DNA of 64,000 nucleotides, from contig OZ245773.1 of assembly GCA_965227645.1 (NCBI GenBank), positions 5,022,001-5,086,000 of the forward strand, given 5' to 3'. The translations under genes were made by a program, and so were the position numbers. Of the stretch, positions 15,853 to 23,714 are shown one piece after another. Source of the DNA: Flavimaribacter sp024343425 (GTDB taxonomy: Bacteria; Pseudomonadota; Alphaproteobacteria; Rhizobiales; Rhizobiaceae). The notes under the pieces are model-generated. The model ran no database searches, was not told the origin of the DNA, and was given only the letters and a program-made list of their open reading frames with translations. How positions within the stretch are numbered: the stretch's first letter is position 1; each line of letters begins with the position of its first letter.

Positions 15853-17654
15853 TGCCAACCTATGAAATCACTTCACCGGACGGCAAGAAATACCGAGTAA
15901 CCGGTAAAGGCAGCAAGGAGGAAGCTCTTGCCGCTGTAAAGCGCCACAGCCATGGACAGGAGAACGGTACTCTCCGGCCCGCTGACGCTGGCATTGCTGG
16001 CAAGGTTGGGAATTGGCTGTATGACAAGGCGAATGCCATAGGTCTGCCTGCAAGCCGTATGCGCCAGGATTTGGGCAAAGTAGACCAGTTTGTTCGCGGC
16101 GCGGCTGACACGGTTACTTTTGGCGCGGCAGACGAGATCGCGGCAGGAGCGACCGCGCTAACCGCTAATGTTCCCTACGAGACCGCGCTTGAGCGTGAGC
16201 GCCTAATAGACGAGCAAGGCGGCGGAGCTCGCACGGCCGGACAAGTGGCTGGGGGCCTGATGTTCGGCAAGACAATGGTCAATCTAGGGCTTTCACCTGC
16301 AGCACGCGCAGTGCAAGCAGGTAAAGGAGTGATTCCGACTGCGCTCACCTCGGCGATTGAGGGCGCAGGTTATGGTGCTGGCTACGGCTTCGGAAGCGGA
16401 GAAGGGATCGATGATCGCGTCGAAAAAGCCAAAACTGGCGGTGGCACCGGATTTGCAGTTGGAGCGGCGGTCCCGCTTGTTGCCACAGGCGGCACAAAGC
16501 TTGCCCAGAAATTCGTCAGCCCAAACAAAATTGCCCCTCACCGTCAGGCCATGGTTGATACTCTCAACCGCGAGGGTGTCCGCACCACCGCAGGCCAGAA
16601 GACCGGCAATTACAACCTCCGCTATGCTGAAAGCGAATTGGGTGGACGCAAGGCCGGTCAAATCGTAGACGAGCAGAAGGAACAGTTTACCTCTGCCATT
16701 CTTAAGCGCATCGGCGTCAACGCCAATCGAGCCACGCCAGACGTGATAGATCAGGCGCACGTCCAGATTGGCGGCATCTTCGATGATTTGACTGCGCGTA
16801 ATACCCTGAGGGTCGATCGCCAGCTAATCACTGATCTGCGCGCCGTGGTCGATGATTATCAGGTCAACACATCGCAGATGGAGCAGATACCGCTCATCCG
16901 CAACAAGGTTCAGGATATCGTCAAGGACCTGATGGGCGGGTCCATGGACGGACGGAAGTATCAGTCCATTCGTTCCGAGCTCGGAAAGATGGCGCGCAAG
17001 CAGCAAAACTATGCAGCAAAAGAAGCGCTTCTTGGCGTTCAAAGCTCAATGGATGACGCGATGGAGCGGACCCTCGCAGCCACCAATCCGTCGGACATTC
17101 CGATGTGGAAGGATGCGCGAAACAAGTGGCGCAATTTGATCGTGGTCGAAGATGCGGCGACCCGTGGCGGCGGTGAAGATACAGCCATGGGCCTGATATC
17201 GCCCGCGAAGCTTCAGCAGGCGGCAAAGCTCAATCAGGGCAAGAGCGGCTACGCCAGAGGACAGGGGGACTTCTCGGAACTCGCGCGGGCGGGCAATGCG
17301 CTTATGACCCCGCTTCCCCAATCCGGCACAAGTCCACGCCTTATGGCGAACCTTGTCGGCACTGCCGCTCGTGGAGGCTCGGGCGCTCTTATAGGCAACA
17401 TGGTTGGTGGACCGGTTGGAGGCGCAATCGGCGGCGGAATTGGGGCAATGGCTCCTGCGATAAAAGGTGCTGCGATTATGTCACGGCCCGGACAGGCGTT
17501 TCTATCAAATCAGGCATTCACGAAGCTGTCGCCGCAAAGGCAGGCGGTGATCGAGGCGATGATGCGGAACGCGCTGGTTCCCCAAGCCGTAGAAGCTACT
17601 CCAAAGCAGAGGATGGTCCTCGACGCACTGATGCACCAGGGAGGCATGCCCTAA
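15852..17654 (+). CDS. large virion/DNA-ejection-type protein
   Basis: The protein has 600 residues; the ATG at 15852 overlaps the previous stop (TGATG). It begins with a small domain PTYEITSPDGKKYRVTGKGSKEEALAAVK seen at the start of many alphaproteobacterial phage virion proteins, then a Gly/Ala-rich stretch with weak hydrophobic helices, a long helical region (200-480), and a C-terminal glycine-zipper-like segment (GALIGNMVGGPVGGAIGGGI). Glycine-zipper helices fit membrane insertion during DNA ejection in podoviruses. I infer an internal virion protein; no enzyme motif is seen. Confidence 0.75.
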   Translation: MPTYEITSPDGKKYRVTGKGSKEEALAAVKRHSHGQENGTLRPADAGIAGKVGNWLYDKANAIGLPASRMRQDLGKVDQFVRGAADTVTFGAADEIAAGATALTANVPYETALERERLIDEQGGGARTAGQVAGGLMFGKTMVNLGLSPAARAVQAGKGVIPTALTSAIEGAGYGAGYGFGSGEGIDDRVEKAKTGGGTGFAVGAAVPLVATGGTKLAQKFVSPNKIAPHRQAMVDTLNREGVRTTAGQKTGNYNLRYAESELGGRKAGQIVDEQKEQFTSAILKRIGVNANRATPDVIDQAHVQIGGIFDDLTARNTLRVDRQLITDLRAVVDDYQVNTSQMEQIPLIRNKVQDIVKDLMGGSMDGRKYQSIRSELGKMARKQQNYAAKEALLGVQSSMDDAMERTLAATNPSDIPMWKDARNKWRNLIVVEDAATRGGGEDTAMGLISPAKLQQAAKLNQGKSGYARGQGDFSELARAGNALMTPLPQSGTSPRLMANLVGTAARGGSGALIGNMVGGPVGGAIGGGIGAMAPAIKGAAIMSRPGQAFLSNQAFTKLSPQRQAVIEAMMRNALVPQAVEATPKQRMVLDALMHQGGMP

Positions 17655-17899
17655 TCGTACATCCGCCGATACCAGTCCGGGAGTTTGTTCCCGCAGGTTT
17701 CAATCACCGTGCCGAGTAACGCAATTCCAGTTCCAAAACCTAAAGCAATATCGGTCCAATCAATTGGATCGGAAGAAACGAAATACAGTAGCCATAGTGC
17801 AAGCAAGACGAGCCAAACGAACCAGAGATATGAGTTACTCCACCGCTTCCCACCCTTTTCGTGAGGATTGTGCTCGATGATTTCAGGTTCTTTCTGCAT
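17651..17899 (-). CDS. small two-span membrane protein, possible holin
   Basis: The protein has 82 residues from the ATG at 17899. It has a charged N terminus (MQKEPEIIEHNPHEKGGKRW), a first membrane span (LWFVWLVLLALWLLYFV), a short loop and a second span (IALGFGTGIALLGTVI), then a basic tail. Size and topology fit class II holins, but no family match is certain. It is on the opposite strand, its stop overlapping that of the virion protein, and no strong ribosome site is visible. Confidence 0.5.
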   Translation of the reverse strand: MQKEPEIIEHNPHEKGGKRWSNSYLWFVWLVLLALWLLYFVSSDPIDWTDIALGFGTGIALLGTVIETCGNKLPDWYRRMYD

Positions 17900-17928
17900 G
17901 CAACCAAAGATAATGACAGGAAAACACC

Positions 17929-18276
17929 ATGTCCATGACTGAACGAGCATCTGATGTCGCCGATGAGCTGACAGACTGGCTGCGATGCCGGGTTGAGGTC
18001 GGTCCGGAAGTAGATCGTGATTTGGGGGCCGTCCTCGGCCGTCTGGCGGAAGCCACAGGCGAGGACGCAAGTGATATCCTCGCACTGAATACCTTCGCGG
18101 CCCTCACTTTCACAACTCTTCTGCGGACACCTCCCGAGCAACAATCAGACCGCGACGAACTGGCGGAAACGATTATCAAGTATCTCTCCGGTTCAATCGC
18201 AATAGCCGAGAAGATGTCAGGACGTAAGGCTGGTGAATTCCTACTGGACGAAAACTGGCCGAAGGGATGGGCTTAA
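17929..18276 (+). CDS. unknown acidic phage protein
   Basis: The protein has 115 residues, acidic and helical (VADELTDWLRCRVEVGPEVDRDLGAVLGRLAEATGEDASDIL). The start has AGGA upstream. No domain is recognised. It lies 29 bp from the divergent membrane protein gene and precedes the small terminase-like gene. Confidence 0.6.
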   Translation: MSMTERASDVADELTDWLRCRVEVGPEVDRDLGAVLGRLAEATGEDASDILALNTFAALTFTTLLRTPPEQQSDRDELAETIIKYLSGSIAIAEKMSGRKAGEFLLDENWPKGWA

Positions 18277-18300
18277 CGCACCAGACTAACCAGGTCGCCG

Positions 18301-18411
18301 ATGTTTGGAGCCTCAACCGGGACACTGAGGCCGACGCCACCAATCCATACATCTGACAAGCGCTCCGGCGGGCGGCCGGTTCTGAAAAGAAACGCAATGA
18401 AGGATCAGTAA
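18301..18411 (+). CDS. possible very small phage protein (36 residues)
   Basis: An open frame from ATG at 18301 to TAA at 18411 encodes MFGASTGTLRPTPPIHTSDK and 16 more basic residues. A FGAST...P.PP start is seen in small phage structural proteins that precede terminase or portal genes, but here it is short and may be a remnant. No strong ribosome site is visible. Reported because it fills the gap between two better supported genes. Confidence 0.3.
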   Translation: MFGASTGTLRPTPPIHTSDKRSGGRPVLKRNAMKDQ

Positions 18412-18418
18412 AGTAGTG

Positions 18419-18706
18419 ATGAATAACCGCAAACCACCCGCTGCCGGAAAAGGCAGGCCGAAAGGTTCACCGAACAAGACAACCGCACTCCTGAAAGAGG
18501 CGATTCTTGAGGCAGCGAAATCCGAAGGCCTGGACGGAAACGGCAAAGAAGGGCTTGTCGGCTATTGCCGTTCGCTCGCGAAAGACCATCCGACAGCATT
18601 TTCAACGCTTCTGGGGAAAGTGCTACCGACGCAAGTAACGGACGAGAACGGCGGACCAATCGCGCTTGTTCCCGTGATCAACTTCAATGGCCTGAGAAAC
18701 GAGTAG
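18419..18706 (+). CDS. small terminase-subunit-like phage protein
   Basis: The protein has 95 residues. It starts with the basic GKGRPKGSPNKTTALLKEAI block, then YCRSLAKDHPTAFSTLLGKVLPTQVT. Proteins with this order often stand directly before the large terminase gene in alphaproteobacterial prophages and are taken as small terminase or portal-associated subunits. Here no terminase large subunit follows; the next 215 bp hold no gene of any size. An in-frame GTG at 18416 is an alternative start. Confidence 0.65.
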   Translation: MNNRKPPAAGKGRPKGSPNKTTALLKEAILEAAKSEGLDGNGKEGLVGYCRSLAKDHPTAFSTLLGKVLPTQVTDENGGPIALVPVINFNGLRNE

Positions 18707-18921
18707 ACGTACTGCTGGCCCAGAGCGCAATTCGCCATGTCCGCTACTCGATATCATCCAGACCGCGAAATCGCTCCTCGTACTGCTTTATTTTGGAAAG
18801 AGGCGGTATGTCGGTAAATGTGGGTCACTTCTTCGCGTGATCGGAGAGACCAATAGTTGAACGGGAACCAACTAGTTCCAATGACATTTTGCATGTCGGA
18901 CGAGCAAGATATAAGGGGAGA

Positions 18922-19206
18922 ATGCGTATTGTGCTGCTTCTGACTTACACTGGCTTGGGCATACTATCGTTCCTAACCGGTCTATTCAGCTTTTCCGGAT
19001 ACGTGGTGCCAATACTCGCCCTTGTCGGAACGGCTCCTTTTGCATTCTTCCGATCGAAAGGAGGCAGTTTGATCAGCAGGTCACAGGATAATCCACTGTG
19101 GTTATGGCTGTTGATCGTATTCTGTTCCCAGGTCCTTATGCTCGGAATTGCTTACTTGTTGGGCTTCGTGACCGAGGATTGGGCACACCCGATTGGCGTA
19201 TTGTAA
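18922..19206 (+). CDS. small membrane protein, unknown
   Basis: The protein has 94 residues from the ATG at 18922, which has a GGGGAG ribosome site. It has three hydrophobic spans: residues 2-20, 25-45 and 64-85. No family is recognised. It stands alone after the truncated virion module and may be a prophage cargo gene. Confidence 0.6.
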   Translation: MRIVLLLTYTGLGILSFLTGLFSFSGYVVPILALVGTAPFAFFRSKGGSLISRSQDNPLWLWLLIVFCSQVLMLGIAYLLGFVTEDWAHPIGVL

Positions 19207-19406
19207 ATTATTGCGCTGTGTATTCTCCGAGGCCCTTGCGTTCGTATGGGTATCCGCCGAAGGATAACATTCGCTCCTTCACGGGGTGCGGGTGAGCGGT
19301 CTTATACTCAGCCGTGTGTCTGTGAGTCCCCCCCGATTCACAGACCACCCGCTTTATGGCATGACACGTCTCCGATGGTTCCTTCTACATGACCCGTGGA
19401 ATCACA

Positions 19407-19434
19407 AACCCCCGGAAAACACCAGGGGTTTGTT
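19407..19434. terminator. possible bidirectional terminator
   Basis: CAAACCCC and GGGGTTTG form an eight-pair stem around a 12-base loop between convergent genes (the membrane protein and the secreted peptides). Poly-T tails are poor on both strands, so the call is tentative. The rest of the 284-bp gap shows no gene. Confidence 0.4.
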
Positions 19435-19490
19435 AGTGGTCATAACGGCAAGGAACATTACCGCTCTGAGTACTTAGATGCCGATGCACC

Positions 19491-19760
19491 CTAGTAGAGG
19501 GTTGTGCAACCTGCGTAGCCCACCTCGACATAGTTGTTGCGCCAGCAGATGATGTACATCGACGCTACTTCAACATCGCTCGAAGTGGTGCGGTTCTGCC
19601 CTTTCAGATCAGGAAGCGATGGAACCTCAACCACATGATTGTTTTTGATCTCATGAGGTGCGATTTTGCCATCGCCGTTATCAACGTTGGCCATCGCGGG
19701 CATGGTTATCCCCCCGACCAAGGACAGCGCCATCAAGACGCGAAGAGTTAGTTTCTGCAT
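19491..19760 (-). CDS. small secreted protein with two Cys
   Basis: The protein has 89 residues from the ATG at 19760, behind a perfect GGAGG. A signal peptide (MQKLTLRVLMALSLVGGITM, cleavage near AMA-N) leaves a mature chain of about 65 residues. Two Cys near the end (MYIICWRNN..GYAGC) could form a disulphide. No family is recognised. It lies 46 bp downstream of another tiny secreted peptide gene on the same strand, so the pair probably forms an operon. Confidence 0.65.
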   Translation of the reverse strand: MQKLTLRVLMALSLVGGITMPAMANVDNGDGKIAPHEIKNNHVVEVPSLPDLKGQNRTTSSDVEVASMYIICWRNNYVEVGYAGCTTLY

Positions 19761-19806
19761 TGGATTACCTCCATAGTGGGACCGCCGTGAAATTCGGATC
19801 GAACTC

Positions 19807-19953
19807 TTAGTGATTATCGACCCAGCGGCAGGAATGGCCATCATTGGTGCACTGGCAGACGTACCAGTGAGCTTTGGCATCTATGATACCGTAGACCATG
19901 CAACCAGATACAATTGCCATGGTAACGGCAAACGATTTGAAGGCATGCATCAT
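19807..19953 (-). CDS. tiny secreted Cys-containing peptide
   Basis: The protein has only 48 residues from the ATG at 19953, with AAGGAG six bases upstream. A signal sequence (AFKSFAVTMAIVSGCMVYG, cleavage near AKA-H) leaves a mature peptide of about 20 residues, HWYVCQCTNDGHSCRWVDNH, with three Cys and three His. This spacing could bind a metal or form disulphides. No family is known to me. The longer frame upstream lacks a start signal. Confidence 0.6.
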   Translation of the reverse strand: MMHAFKSFAVTMAIVSGCMVYGIIDAKAHWYVCQCTNDGHSCRWVDNH

Positions 19954-20306
19954 GACGTTCTCCTTCCATGGGTTGGCTTTCGTCACACGACGACATTGTT
20001 GTTTTTCACCTGAACTGAACATGAACGAGATGAATGTGCGCGTGAGGATGCGGTAATCGCACTTCTCTTGCCCGTGCATTTTTGCTTCACGCAATGATGA
20101 GGCAGTTGGTCGTTGCGCATCCCTTGCCCGTTCGGAAGCAACTGCTCGATACGCGGCCTCCGGCCGATGCTGCGCGCCACGGGCGGGCAGGTACGGCTGC
20201 TTGCCTTCAAGTAGAGTTAACGGAATATTCGTACATTTTGTGCATTGACTACAATTCGTACGAATTGTACAAAATGCGCATCACGGCAAAAGGCAGTGAA
20301 CGAAAA
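19954..20306. other. 353-bp gap ahead of the toxin-antitoxin operon
   Basis: The first 260 bp show no convincing gene on either strand: frames that cross it have no ribosome site. The last 60 bp hold the promoter and operator of the toxin-antitoxin pair. Confidence 0.6.
20245..20273 (+). promoter_or_regulatory. promoter and 20-bp palindromic operator of phd-parE
   Basis: A perfect palindrome TACAATTCGTACGAATTGTA occupies 20250-20269. It fills the spacer between a -35-like TTGACT (20245-20250) and a -10-like TACAAA (20268-20273), 17 bp apart. Binding of the antitoxin there would block RNA polymerase, which is the usual autorepression of Phd/YefM systems. Confidence 0.7.
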
Positions 20307-20597
20307 ATGACCATACAGGACACAAAGCAAGCACAAACAACGCAAATGCCTACTTTCACAGCAACGGAGGCCCGCAACAAATTTTCTGACATCTTCAATC
20401 AAGCCCACTACGGAGGAGGCGTGCTTATTGAAAAGCATGGCAAGCGTGTAGCAGTTGTACCTTTAGAGATACTTGATCGGCTAGCCGAGCTTGAAGCTCT
20501 AATTGACAGCGCTGACGCTCAAAGGGCCTTGGATGAATTTCACCAAATGGGAGGAACGTCATTGAATGATCTTGAAAAGGAGTTGGAGGGTGACTGA
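20307..20597 (+). CDS. antitoxin of the Phd/YefM family
   Basis: The protein has 96 residues from the ATG at 20307 (an ATG at 20275 adding 11 residues is possible). The N-terminal PTFTATEARNKFSDIFNQAHYGGGVLIEKHGKRVAVVPLE is the Phd/YefM fold with the typical T.T.AR..FS start and KHGK..VV strand. The acidic C-terminal helix (ALDEFHQMGGTSLNDLEKELEG) would cover the toxin. It is followed 20 bp downstream by a ParE-type toxin. Confidence 0.88.
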   Translation: MTIQDTKQAQTTQMPTFTATEARNKFSDIFNQAHYGGGVLIEKHGKRVAVVPLEILDRLAELEALIDSADAQRALDEFHQMGGTSLNDLEKELEGD

Positions 20598-20617
20598 CTC
20601 CAAGTTTGGGAGGGGAC

Positions 20618-20968
20618 ATGTCCTCTACAGAAGTGATAATTTCTCCCGCTGCAAAGCGCGAGATTAAGAAACTTACCAAGGCCCGTCGGAGGCAAACAAT
20701 TGAATTGCTTCGGGCGCTAGAAACAGGCTCGGAGACCCTTGTGATCGAAAAGATTAAAGGGTACCCGAGCTTTTTTCGTATTCGCCGGGCAGACATGCGC
20801 GTCGTCTATCATCAATTGACAGGGAGCCGCTTGGTCGTGTTGGTGGTGAGAGACCGGAAAGATGCTTATCGTGGGCTTGGTGACCTAGACCGTAAGCTGT
20901 TTACCGCCCTGCAGGTGTTGGGCGAAACACAAAACCCCGCAGCACAAAGGTATCAGAGGCCGACGTGA
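20618..20968 (+). CDS. toxin of the RelE/ParE superfamily
   Basis: The protein has 116 residues from the ATG at 20618, behind GGGAGGGG. It shows the RelE/ParE pattern: VIISPAAKREIKKLTKARRRQ (helix pair), LVIEKIKGYPSFFRIRRADMRVVYH (central strands with conserved R..D.R..Y), and LVVLVVRDRKDAYRG. The family includes mRNA-cutting RelE and gyrase-poisoning ParE; the details here do not decide. The C-terminal tail of about 30 residues is longer than usual. It likely stabilises the element. Confidence 0.85.
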   Translation: MSSTEVIISPAAKREIKKLTKARRRQTIELLRALETGSETLVIEKIKGYPSFFRIRRADMRVVYHQLTGSRLVVLVVRDRKDAYRGLGDLDRKLFTALQVLGETQNPAAQRYQRPT

Positions 20969-20981
20969 TGCACCGATTTTA

Positions 20982-21941
20982 TCAGTTCCACAGCGGCAGC
21001 TTGTCCCAACCATTTGGAAATCCGGCATCCCTCAAGCTAATGTTTGGCGCGCCTTGCGGAAAGGTTGCGACATGGTCTCTAAGCCGGTCTGCCCATTTTG
21101 TTCTGGGATTGATCTCTCTCAACAAGTACCGCATGACGGCTAAAGTTGCGTAGATCCTTTTGTTGGTGCCGGGTGCATTTGCCAGATGGTCTAGGTCAGG
21201 AGCCTCCCCCGCTCTAGGTATGGCAGGTTGGTTTACCACCGGTTTATTCCATAACCGTGAATGGTGAGCACAGATATTGCGGACGTTGCAAAGCGACCGT
21301 ACCCAAGACTGGATCAGGCGAAAACTAGTTCCCCCGTAGCTTGCAGATATCTTCTGCTGTTCTGCATTTTGTAGTTTGGAGAGAGCAATCGACAATGGAC
21401 TGAAATCAAGCAGCTCGACAGCAATCCAAATTGGCATAAATTCGCCCTGGTATTTCGTTCTGAAATGTTCGGCAAACTCCTCTTTGGAATGGGCTGCTTT
21501 TTCGTCAAGCTTGTGCAGCCATTCTTGATACATGGACTGCGTTTTCGGCGGTTGAAACTGGGAAAATCGCCTATTGAAGTTGCCTTGATCCCGATGGGCC
21601 AAGGGATCAATCGCTCCTAGTGCTAGTGCAAATTCGCTCCGTACAGAAACCTCAATTCTCTCAATTGCGTCAAGAACTATCAGACGCAATGTCTTATCGA
21701 ACGCGTACAGGTCTGTTGCGTGCTTGAAAGTGGTGTTTGGTTTAAATTGGTCTCTAAGAAAATGATCTCCGTTTTCATCTTGGCCGAGTTGCCTGAACGG
21801 AAACCAGTATGCACTCAGCCTATAATACCCAATACGCTGCAGATACTCGACGCATTTTGCCGAGTCTTCTATATTCATTCCGCGACCTTTTAAGAGGTCA
21901 CGCTGCCTGATTACAGTTAGGTAGGGTTTAGTGTAGCGCAT
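20982..21941 (-). CDS. Abi_2 family abortive-infection protein (AbiD/AbiF-like)
   Basis: The protein has 319 residues, the normal length for AbiD/AbiF-type proteins. Hallmarks are the opening KPYLTVIRQRDLLKGRGM, then YLQRIGYYRLSAYWFPFR, LYAFDKTLRLIVLDAIERIEVSVRS, and near residue 220 a HEPN-type RNICAHHSRLWN (R-x4-H) expected to be an RNase active site. Members stop phage growth by killing or shutting down the infected cell. It is convergent with the parE gene (13 bp apart) and has AT-rich sequence upstream. Defence cargo is the natural reading. Confidence 0.92.
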   Translation of the reverse strand: MRYTKPYLTVIRQRDLLKGRGMNIEDSAKCVEYLQRIGYYRLSAYWFPFRQLGQDENGDHFLRDQFKPNTTFKHATDLYAFDKTLRLIVLDAIERIEVSVRSEFALALGAIDPLAHRDQGNFNRRFSQFQPPKTQSMYQEWLHKLDEKAAHSKEEFAEHFRTKYQGEFMPIWIAVELLDFSPLSIALSKLQNAEQQKISASYGGTSFRLIQSWVRSLCNVRNICAHHSRLWNKPVVNQPAIPRAGEAPDLDHLANAPGTNKRIYATLAVMRYLLREINPRTKWADRLRDHVATFPQGAPNISLRDAGFPNGWDKLPLWN

Positions 21942-22090
21942 AAAATGAGAAGGCCGCCCATAACCTCGGAAGGTCAGAGGGGACGGCCATAATGTCCCTT
22001 ATATGAGTCGAATCGCATGCCATGTCAATAAGAGAAATTACAACCATTCATACGGAAAATTAAATTTTATGTGCATTTTACGCGCAATCA

Positions 22091-22582
22091 TCACAAGCAG
22101 GTTACCGCTTTCTCTTTGATCTTCTCTTCCCAATCTTCACCCAAAACTTGCCGGGCATCTAGCGCGTTGGCTGCCTCCGGATCGTCCGCATTGAACATCT
22201 TCACGAAAAGCTGCTGATTGTGGGAGCCGCCATAGATCGGCGTACCGCCTGTTGATGTGGTAAACGAGGTGCCGCTAAATGTGCCGTACCCACCGTATCC
22301 TCCAGAGATCGTGCCACTGGCGGTGGTGGTTGACCTGACGGGCGTTGTACCAACTACCCGAATATCACTCCGGGAATCTGCGCCGACGATATAAAACCTG
22401 TCGTAACCCCGGTTGATCGTCTCAACAGCACCCTGCCTCAACGCAACTTTCTGTGCGCCTTCTGGCCCACATGCCGGCGCAGCTCTGGCTGTGATCTGAA
22501 CAAGATCATTACTCATCGGCAGTGTTGAGACAGATGCGCAAGACGCCAGCATCAAGGCTAAAGGCACAATGAGGTATTGCAT
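22091..22582 (-). CDS. small lipoprotein, paralogue of the one at 4803-5285
   Basis: The protein has 163 residues from the ATG at 22582 with an AGGGGGA ribosome site. Lipobox LMLASCAS gives a lipidated Cys near residue 14. It shares with the 4803 gene the AAPACGPEGAQKVALRQGAVETINRGYDR block, a Gly/Tyr/Ser/Thr-rich middle, IYGGSHNQQLFVKMF, QVLGEDWEEK and a terminal Cys. The order of motifs is the same, sequence identity is moderate. Function unknown; likely outer-membrane or periplasmic. Confidence 0.75.
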   Translation of the reverse strand: MQYLIVPLALMLASCASVSTLPMSNDLVQITARAAPACGPEGAQKVALRQGAVETINRGYDRFYIVGADSRSDIRVVGTTPVRSTTTASGTISGGYGGYGTFSGTSFTTSTGGTPIYGGSHNQQLFVKMFNADDPEAANALDARQVLGEDWEEKIKEKAVTCL

Positions 22583-22716
22583 GATATTCCCCCTAGAATT
22601 GAGGAACGTTAATTCATACACGCAATAGAGTCTATTAGTTCTGGCATGAACGAGTTTCTATACGGCCCGGAATGAGATAGGCATCTAAGAGCGGAATCCG
22701 CTTCCCGCCCAGCTCT

Positions 22717-23310
22717 GTGTCTCTTGACGTTAATGAGGTTGGGTCGCTTCTTACAGAGCACTCTGTCTTTACGCACGGTGACGCCATGGATGTATTTAGC
22801 TTATTTTCGGACGATCCAAGTTTTGTTCAAAAACTATGCATGCAGCCAAAAACGGCTTTTGCCTACACGTGTGAGCAATGGGCCTGGTACAGTAACCACG
22901 CTTCTCGTAATTGGTTTCTATTCAGATTGGCAGGGATCTGTGCAATCGTTTCTGGGATAGCGATTACGTATCTTTCTGCCACTCTAAAATCCAGACAAAC
23001 AATATGGCGGTTTGATACAACAAATCTTATTGCCGGTCTCGCCCTGATTGGTGTGGTTTCCGTGTCTCTATCGGATTTCTTTGGGTGGCGTTCATCGTGG
23101 GAAAGCTATCGACTGGCCCAAATAGAACTTGAGGCTCTGATTGTCGAAGCTGACGCCCGTGAGCGCAAACTAGAGAACGCGAAAAGTTCATCAACAGAGA
23201 CGCAGCTTAGGTTAGAAATAACCAAACGTACACGCGACATTGTTTTGACCGAGACCAATCGCTACTACACCAAAATTCCAGATTCTCCGCCTTCGCCAGG
23301 AGGCAAATAG
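22717..23310 (+). CDS. two-span membrane protein, SLATT/DUF4231-like
   Basis: The protein has 197 residues if GTG at 22717 is the start; ATG at 22786 is an alternative that removes 23 residues. Two hydrophobic spans (FRLAGICAIVSGIAITYL and LIAGLALIGVVSVSLSDFF) are close together, preceded by an aromatic WAWYSNHASRNWF and followed by a long charged helix (residues 130-175). This matches SLATT-type membrane effectors, which pair with nucleotide-sensing proteins in bacterial conflict systems. Assignment by pattern only. Confidence 0.6.
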   Translation: MSLDVNEVGSLLTEHSVFTHGDAMDVFSLFSDDPSFVQKLCMQPKTAFAYTCEQWAWYSNHASRNWFLFRLAGICAIVSGIAITYLSATLKSRQTIWRFDTTNLIAGLALIGVVSVSLSDFFGWRSSWESYRLAQIELEALIVEADARERKLENAKSSSTETQLRLEITKRTRDIVLTETNRYYTKIPDSPPSPGGK

Positions 23311-23398
23311 AGATCCACGAAGGCAGGCCACCTCCGCCTCTTAAACCGCGCCCTGCACCGCTGCCGTTCACCTGTCCCAAAAACACTTTCAGAAGGGT

Positions 23399-23581
23399 CT
23401 AATCGCTAGGCCAACGTTTGAAAGCCAACATCCAAAGCAGGATTAGGTTCACCAGTGGGATGATCATCAATATTGAAAGAGCTGGAGGCCAGCCAGCTCT
23501 TGGGAAGATTTTCCAATACGGAACTATGAAGACGATTAAATAGACAACGATCATCAACTGCCAAATAGAGAAAGTACCCAT
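23399..23581 (-). CDS. small membrane protein, unknown
   Basis: The protein has 60 residues with two hydrophobic spans (LMIVVYLIVFIVPYW and ALSILMIIPLVNLILLWMLAF) and a GWPPALSILMIIPLVNLILLW core found in many unannotated bacterial membrane proteins. GGAG lies seven bases upstream of the ATG. It sits between the SLATT-like gene (convergent) and the KAP NTPase gene, flanked on both sides by fragments of XRE-gene 3' ends. Confidence 0.6.
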   Translation of the reverse strand: MGTFSIWQLMIVVYLIVFIVPYWKIFPRAGWPPALSILMIIPLVNLILLWMLAFKRWPSD

Positions 23582-23648
23582 ACATTAACTCCAAAGAATT
23601 CTGGTTTCGTGCCCGCCAGTATAACGACTACCAATTTGCAATACTCGA

Positions 23649-23711
23649 TTATGCGCCTTTGCTGCGCGCTTTAAGTCTCACCCCTGCACCACCGCCGTTC
23701 TCGGGGATTAG
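23649..23711 (-). pseudogene. 3' end fragment of an XRE regulator gene
   Basis: The minus strand encodes LIPENGGGAGVRLKARSKGA followed by TAA. This is the usual C-terminal tail of rhizobial XRE proteins (E-NG-G-GVRL-K) and resembles ITNGDGTGARLKHR at the end of the intact XRE gene at 25122. No start or HTH part remains; the region just upstream is the KAP coding sequence. A more decayed copy of the same tail lies at about 23330-23380. Confidence 0.55.
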
Positions 23712-23714
23712 CTG

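Noticed and set aside
18707..18921. Start of a large terminase gene after the small terminase-like gene
   Set aside because: All frames are interrupted and none shows a Walker A or terminase motif.
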